A stretch of 7,846 bases of DNA from Acidobacteriota bacterium (lineage in GTDB: Bacteria > Acidobacteriota > Vicinamibacteria > Vicinamibacterales > 2-12-FULL-66-21), in NCBI GenBank assembly GCA_013817065.1, contig JACDDJ010000193.1, positions 1 to 7,846 of the forward strand. Direction: 5' to 3'. Made by a program: the position numbers and the translations under genes. The notes under the pieces are model-generated. The model made no database searches, had not been told where the DNA came from, and was given only the letters and a program-made list of their open reading frames with translations. Shown piece after piece: positions 5,031-7,846 of the stretch; within the stretch, counting starts at the first letter, position 1, and every line of letters begins with the position of its first letter.

Positions 5031-6770
5031 TAGGACCGGCAGGAACTTCGCGTTTTCCTTCTGCCGCTTGGGCGGCAGCGTCCATTCCTCGCGGAGTCCC
5101 TTGTCGAACTCCGACTTGAAGAACGACGTCTTCATGCCACCGTCGATGATGTCCCAGGGGAGCACCGCGTCGGCGGAGCGGTCGCGGAAGATGTAGAACG
5201 ACGCGTCGAGCCCCATTTCAGCGACGGCGGCGCGCCAGTTGCCACCATTGCGCTCGGCGGCCTCGATCGTGGACGCCACCCGTCGGTCGCCGAGCGACAG
5301 CAACGCCTGGTAGTACGAATGACGTTCCGACTTGATGTTGAAGTAGACGTTGTCGATGCCGGAGAGCATCTGCCGGAGCCGCTTGGCCTTGCGCTCGGTG
5401 ACGGCGGGATCCTCCATCGGCAGCCACTGGTACGCCGTGCCTGGTTTCGGGATAAGCGGGTTCACACTCCCGACGATTCGTCCGAGCCGGCCGCGGGGAC
5501 GCCCGTGCTTCACCATGATCTCGCGCATCTGGACCGTGAGATCGCGGATCCCCTCGAGGTCAGCGTCCTCTTCGGTCGGCAGACCGATCATGTAATAGAG
5601 CTTCAGGTTGTCCATGCCACCGCCGAAAATGAGTTCGGCGGCGTCGAGGATCTCCTGGTTCGTGACCGTCTTGTTGATGACGCGGCGCAGGCGATCCGAT
5701 CCAGCTTCGGGCGCGATCGTGATCGACTTCTCACCGCTGCGGCGCAGCAGGTCGATGATCGTCGGTGTGAGGTCGTCCAGCCGCAGCGATGCAGGGCTTA
5801 TGGAATAACCCATATCGAGCAGGCTCGTGAGGATCCGCTCGATCTCCGGGTGATCGCACAGCGCAATGGAGACCAGGCCGGCCTTCGAGGAGTACCGTTT
5901 CGCCTCCCGCGCGAGCTCGAGGATCCGGTCAGCCGAAAACGAGCGCACCGGCAGGTAGTTATAGCCGGCCCAGCAGAATCGGCACAGGTTGGCGCAGCCG
6001 CGCACGACCTCAATGAGGAAGCGGGAGCCGAACTCGGTATCAGGTGTGAAGATCGAGGTCGCCGGAGGATCGAGCTTGTCGGTGCTCTTGACCGCCGCCT
6101 TCTTGACTGTCGGAGGAGCATTGGTGCCGGGCTTCACCTCGAATCTGTCGATCGACCCGTTCTCCGCGTAGTGCACCTCGTAGAACGACGGGATGTAGAA
6201 ACCTCGTTCCTGCGCCAGGCGGCGAAGCAGCTCCGGACGATCGTCCGCTTCCCGGATGTTCTTCACCAGGGCGGGGATCAACATCTCCCCCTCGCCGGCA
6301 GCGATGACATCGGCAAAAAGCGCGAGCGGTTCCGGGTTCACAAACGTCACCGCGCCGCCGACCACCACGAGCGGATGACGCCTGTTCCGCGCTTCGGCCC
6401 GTGGCGGCACCTTCGCAAGCCGCAGCATCGTCACCAGGTTGGTATAGTCCCACTCGAACGCGATCGAGAAAGCGATGACATCGAAATCGTTGACCGGCGT
6501 CTGCGACTCCAGCGTCAGGAGCGGCGTACCCGAGGCGAGTTGGTCCTGCAGCTCCTGCTTCGGCGGCAGAAACGCCCGCTCACACACCACGTCGTCCAGA
6601 TCGTTGAAAAGGCGGTAGACGGTCTGGAACCCGAGGCTCGACATGCCGACGAAGTAGGTGTTCGGAAACACCAGCGCCACGCGCAGTCGCGCTCCGTGCG
6701 GCTTCCGCACGTAGCCGACTTCGCGCGAGAGGATGTCACGCGCGCGTTCGCGAGGATCAGGCTTCTTCAT
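5025..6770 (-). CDS. B12-binding-type radical SAM protein (TIGR03960-like)
   Basis: This 581-residue protein has an N-terminal cobalamin-binding-like domain (about residues 28-190: RLRVALVFPNTYFVGMSSLGFQTVY, DVIAFSIAFEWDYTNL, HPLVVVGGAVTFVNPEPLALFADVIAAGEGE). A radical SAM domain follows, with the CX3CX2C cluster ligands C259, C263 and C266 (CANLCRFCWAGY). Later radical SAM core blocks include LRLDDLTP, ITIAPEAGSDRLRRVINK and LKLYYMIGLPTEEDADLEGI. The order and wording fit the TIGR03960 family, whose reaction is unknown. No DxHxxG cobalamin-ligand motif is present. Family members often sit beside or are fused to a TIGR03936/DUF2344 partner and RNase E/G; none is in this window. The tail (EWTLPPKRQKENAKFLPVLT) has no cysteines, whereas I recall relatives ending in a Cys-rich motif. 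ATG 6770 has no clear Shine-Dalgarno sequence. Gene order suggests it could be read after ftsZ. Confidence 0.88.
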   Translation of the reverse strand: MKKPDPRERARDILSREVGYVRKPHGARLRVALVFPNTYFVGMSSLGFQTVYRLFNDLDDVVCERAFLPPKQELQDQLASGTPLLTLESQTPVNDFDVIAFSIAFEWDYTNLVTMLRLAKVPPRAEARNRRHPLVVVGGAVTFVNPEPLALFADVIAAGEGEMLIPALVKNIREADDRPELLRRLAQERGFYIPSFYEVHYAENGSIDRFEVKPGTNAPPTVKKAAVKSTDKLDPPATSIFTPDTEFGSRFLIEVVRGCANLCRFCWAGYNYLPVRSFSADRILELAREAKRYSSKAGLVSIALCDHPEIERILTSLLDMGYSISPASLRLDDLTPTIIDLLRRSGEKSITIAPEAGSDRLRRVINKTVTNQEILDAAELIFGGGMDNLKLYYMIGLPTEEDADLEGIRDLTVQMREIMVKHGRPRGRLGRIVGSVNPLIPKPGTAYQWLPMEDPAVTERKAKRLRQMLSGIDNVYFNIKSERHSYYQALLSLGDRRVASTIEAAERNGGNWRAAVAEMGLDASFYIFRDRSADAVLPWDIIDGGMKTSFFKSEFDKGLREEWTLPPKRQKENAKFLPVLT

Positions 6771-6911
6771 TTGATATGCGCGGCCGGCTGAAGCAGGGCT
6801 GCGGGGTGCCGGGGAAAAACGACGGAAACGTCGAGGCAGTTCGCGCTGTCGAGCTACGACGACGACGGTCGCGACTGCCGTGGATTTACGTAGTTTACCA
6901 TGCGGGTCTGA

Positions 6912-6928
6912 GGCGCCCCGCAGGCGCC
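6912..6928. repeat. GGCGCC hairpin between ftsZ and radical SAM gene
   Basis: GGCGCC at 6912-6917 is repeated at 6923-6928 around CCGCA, giving a 6-bp GC stem. GGCGCC is itself a palindrome. It lies downstream of the larger ftsZ hairpin on the minus strand. No T-run follows. The rest of the 213-base gap (6771-6911) holds no recognisable promoter or riboswitch. Confidence 0.45.
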
Positions 6929-6942
6929 GCCGGCAGGAATGT

Positions 6943-6973
6943 GACGGCCGCCCCCACGATGCAGGCGGCCGTC
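6943..6973 (-). terminator. Large hairpin after ftsZ, possible terminator lacking a U-tract
   Basis: GACGGCCGCC (6943-6952) and GGCGGCCGTC (6964-6973) form a perfect 10-bp GC-rich stem with an 11-base loop, starting 10 bases after the ftsZ stop on the minus strand. The bases following it in that direction (ACATTCC) are not T-rich. It may be a partial or Rho-assisted terminator, or an mRNA 3'-end stabiliser between ftsZ and the radical SAM gene. Confidence 0.5.
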
Positions 6974-6983
6974 GCAGAGTCTT

Positions 6984-7846
6984 CTACTCGCTTTGGCGAC
7001 GTAGAAACGCCGGAACATCGAGCGGAGACGATGACTCGAAGTCGGATTCGGGATCGCCCGAACCATGATTCGAGCCATTCACCGCCGGCGCCAGGGGGAG
7101 GTTCAGCATCGACCGACGATTGATGCTCACCGATGCGCGGCCCGCGCCGCTGCCGGATGCGGCGATCTTGTCCTCCTGCTTCCACGCGGCGTAGCTATTC
7201 AGGTCAACCGGGGTCGGCTGCGCCGAAGCGCTGACGTCGCGCTGGGCCGGCACGCGGTCGAAGCCGGTGGCGATGACGGTGATCTTGACCTGTCCGTCCA
7301 TGCGCGGGTCGACGACGGCGCCGAAGATGATGTTCGCTTCCTCGTGCGCGGCTTCCTGGATAACGGCCGAGGCTTCGCTGACCTCGATCAGCGACAGATC
7401 GTGGCCGCCAGTGACGTTGATGATGACCCCGCGAGCGCCCTTCACTGACGCATCCTCGAGGAGCGGGCTCGAGATCGCGGCGTTGGCGGCGATCATGGCC
7501 CGGTTCTCACCTTCAGCGTGCCCGGTTCCCATGATCGCCAGGCCCATGCCCGACATGATCGTCTTGACGTCGGCGAAGTCGAGGTTGATCAACCCCGGGA
7601 CAAGGATGAGGTCGGAGATTCCCTGGATCGCCTGACGCAGGACGTCGTCTGCCGCCGCGAAGGCGTCGGTCAGCGACGTGGTGCGGGAGATCGTCGCCAG
7701 GAGCCGTTCGTTCGGGATCGTAATGACGGTGTCGACGCTGCCACGCAGTTCTTCGAGACCGCGCTCGGCCTGGATCGCGCGCTTCTTACCTTCGAACTTG
7801 AACGGCTTGGTCACCACCGCGATGGTGAGCGCGCCGAGCTCACTCG
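6984..7846 (-). CDS. ftsZ: Cell division protein FtsZ (C-terminal part, 5' end beyond window)
   Basis: The reading frame runs off the window edge; about 286 C-terminal residues are visible, beginning SELGALTIAVVTKPFKFEG. FtsZ is the tubulin-like GTPase that forms the division ring at midcell. The T7 synergy loop NLDFAD (7586-7569) supplies catalytic residues to the neighbouring subunit and is intact, followed by VKTIMSGMGLAIMGTG. The second domain contains ARGVIINVTGGHDLSLIEV and the strand VKITVIATGF. A Ser/Ala/Pro-rich linker of about 70 residues follows, then the conserved C-terminal peptide LDVPAFLRRQ (within 7022-6987) that binds membrane anchors such as FtsA. The N-terminal GTP-binding motif lies outside the window. 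An in-frame GTG at 7817 is internal, not the start. Upstream ftsA/ftsQ are expected but not visible. Confidence 0.97.
   Translation of the reverse strand, partial: SELGALTIAVVTKPFKFEGKKRAIQAERGLEELRGSVDTVITIPNERLLATISRTTSLTDAFAAADDVLRQAIQGISDLILVPGLINLDFADVKTIMSGMGLAIMGTGHAEGENRAMIAANAAISSPLLEDASVKGARGVIINVTGGHDLSLIEVSEASAVIQEAAHEEANIIFGAVVDPRMDGQVKITVIATGFDRVPAQRDVSASAQPTPVDLNSYAAWKQEDKIAASGSGAGRASVSINRRSMLNLPLAPAVNGSNHGSGDPESDFESSSPLDVPAFLRRQSE

Noticed and set aside
5319..6791. A 490-codon open frame antisense to the radical SAM gene
   Set aside because: It mirrors the radical SAM coding frame in GC-rich DNA and encodes an Arg/Asp/His-rich, motif-free product. The minus-strand protein has clear family motifs throughout.
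6771..6983. A cobalamin riboswitch ahead of the B12-binding-type radical SAM gene
   Set aside because: No B12-box-like element was seen, and the gap is mostly simple GC hairpins.

Overview
The window looks like housekeeping chromosome from a GC-rich, Gram-negative-type bacterium. Gene content and protein style (a primary sigma factor with a long charged insert, an FtsZ ending in a DVPAFLRRQ peptide, a TIGR03960-like radical SAM protein) would fit Acidobacteriota, perhaps the Vicinamibacteria. That placement is inferred from overall resemblance and is not proven here. There are no mobile elements, CRISPR arrays, rRNAs or phage genes.

Layout. Bases 39-1757 (+) encode the primary sigma factor RpoD, followed by two hairpins, the second a textbook intrinsic terminator. 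A tRNA with anticodon CAU, very probably tRNA-Ile2, lies on the minus strand at 1956-2028 and converges on rpoD. Next come two translationally coupled plus-strand genes: a COG1579 coiled-coil/zinc-ribbon protein (2115-2849) and a small RNase HI-type nuclease (2846-3298). A PgeF/YfiH-type laccase-domain enzyme sits on the minus strand (3295-4089). Its stop codon overlaps the RNase H stop, and its start overlaps the start of the divergent acpS (4082-4477), so it has no intergenic DNA on either side. A small plus-strand gene (4643-4966) encodes a protein I read as SpoVG-like. After a short repeat patch (4971-5030), a long minus-strand gene encodes a B12-binding-type radical SAM protein (5025-6770). 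It is preceded, across a 213-base gap containing two hairpins, by the 3' part of ftsZ (6984 to the window edge).

How the genes relate. The genes serve core functions: transcription initiation (RpoD), AUA decoding (tRNA-Ile2), RNA:DNA hybrid removal (RNase H), purine nucleoside and peptidoglycan-precursor quality control (PgeF), acyl-carrier-protein activation (AcpS) and cell division (FtsZ). The only tight functional pairing visible is COG1579-RNase H, which share a TTGA stop/start overlap. No new multi-gene system is evident. The points most worth a second look are a possible beta-clamp-binding tail on the RNase H, the SpoVG-like small protein, the fully overlapped pgeF, and the repeats at the end of the radical SAM gene.
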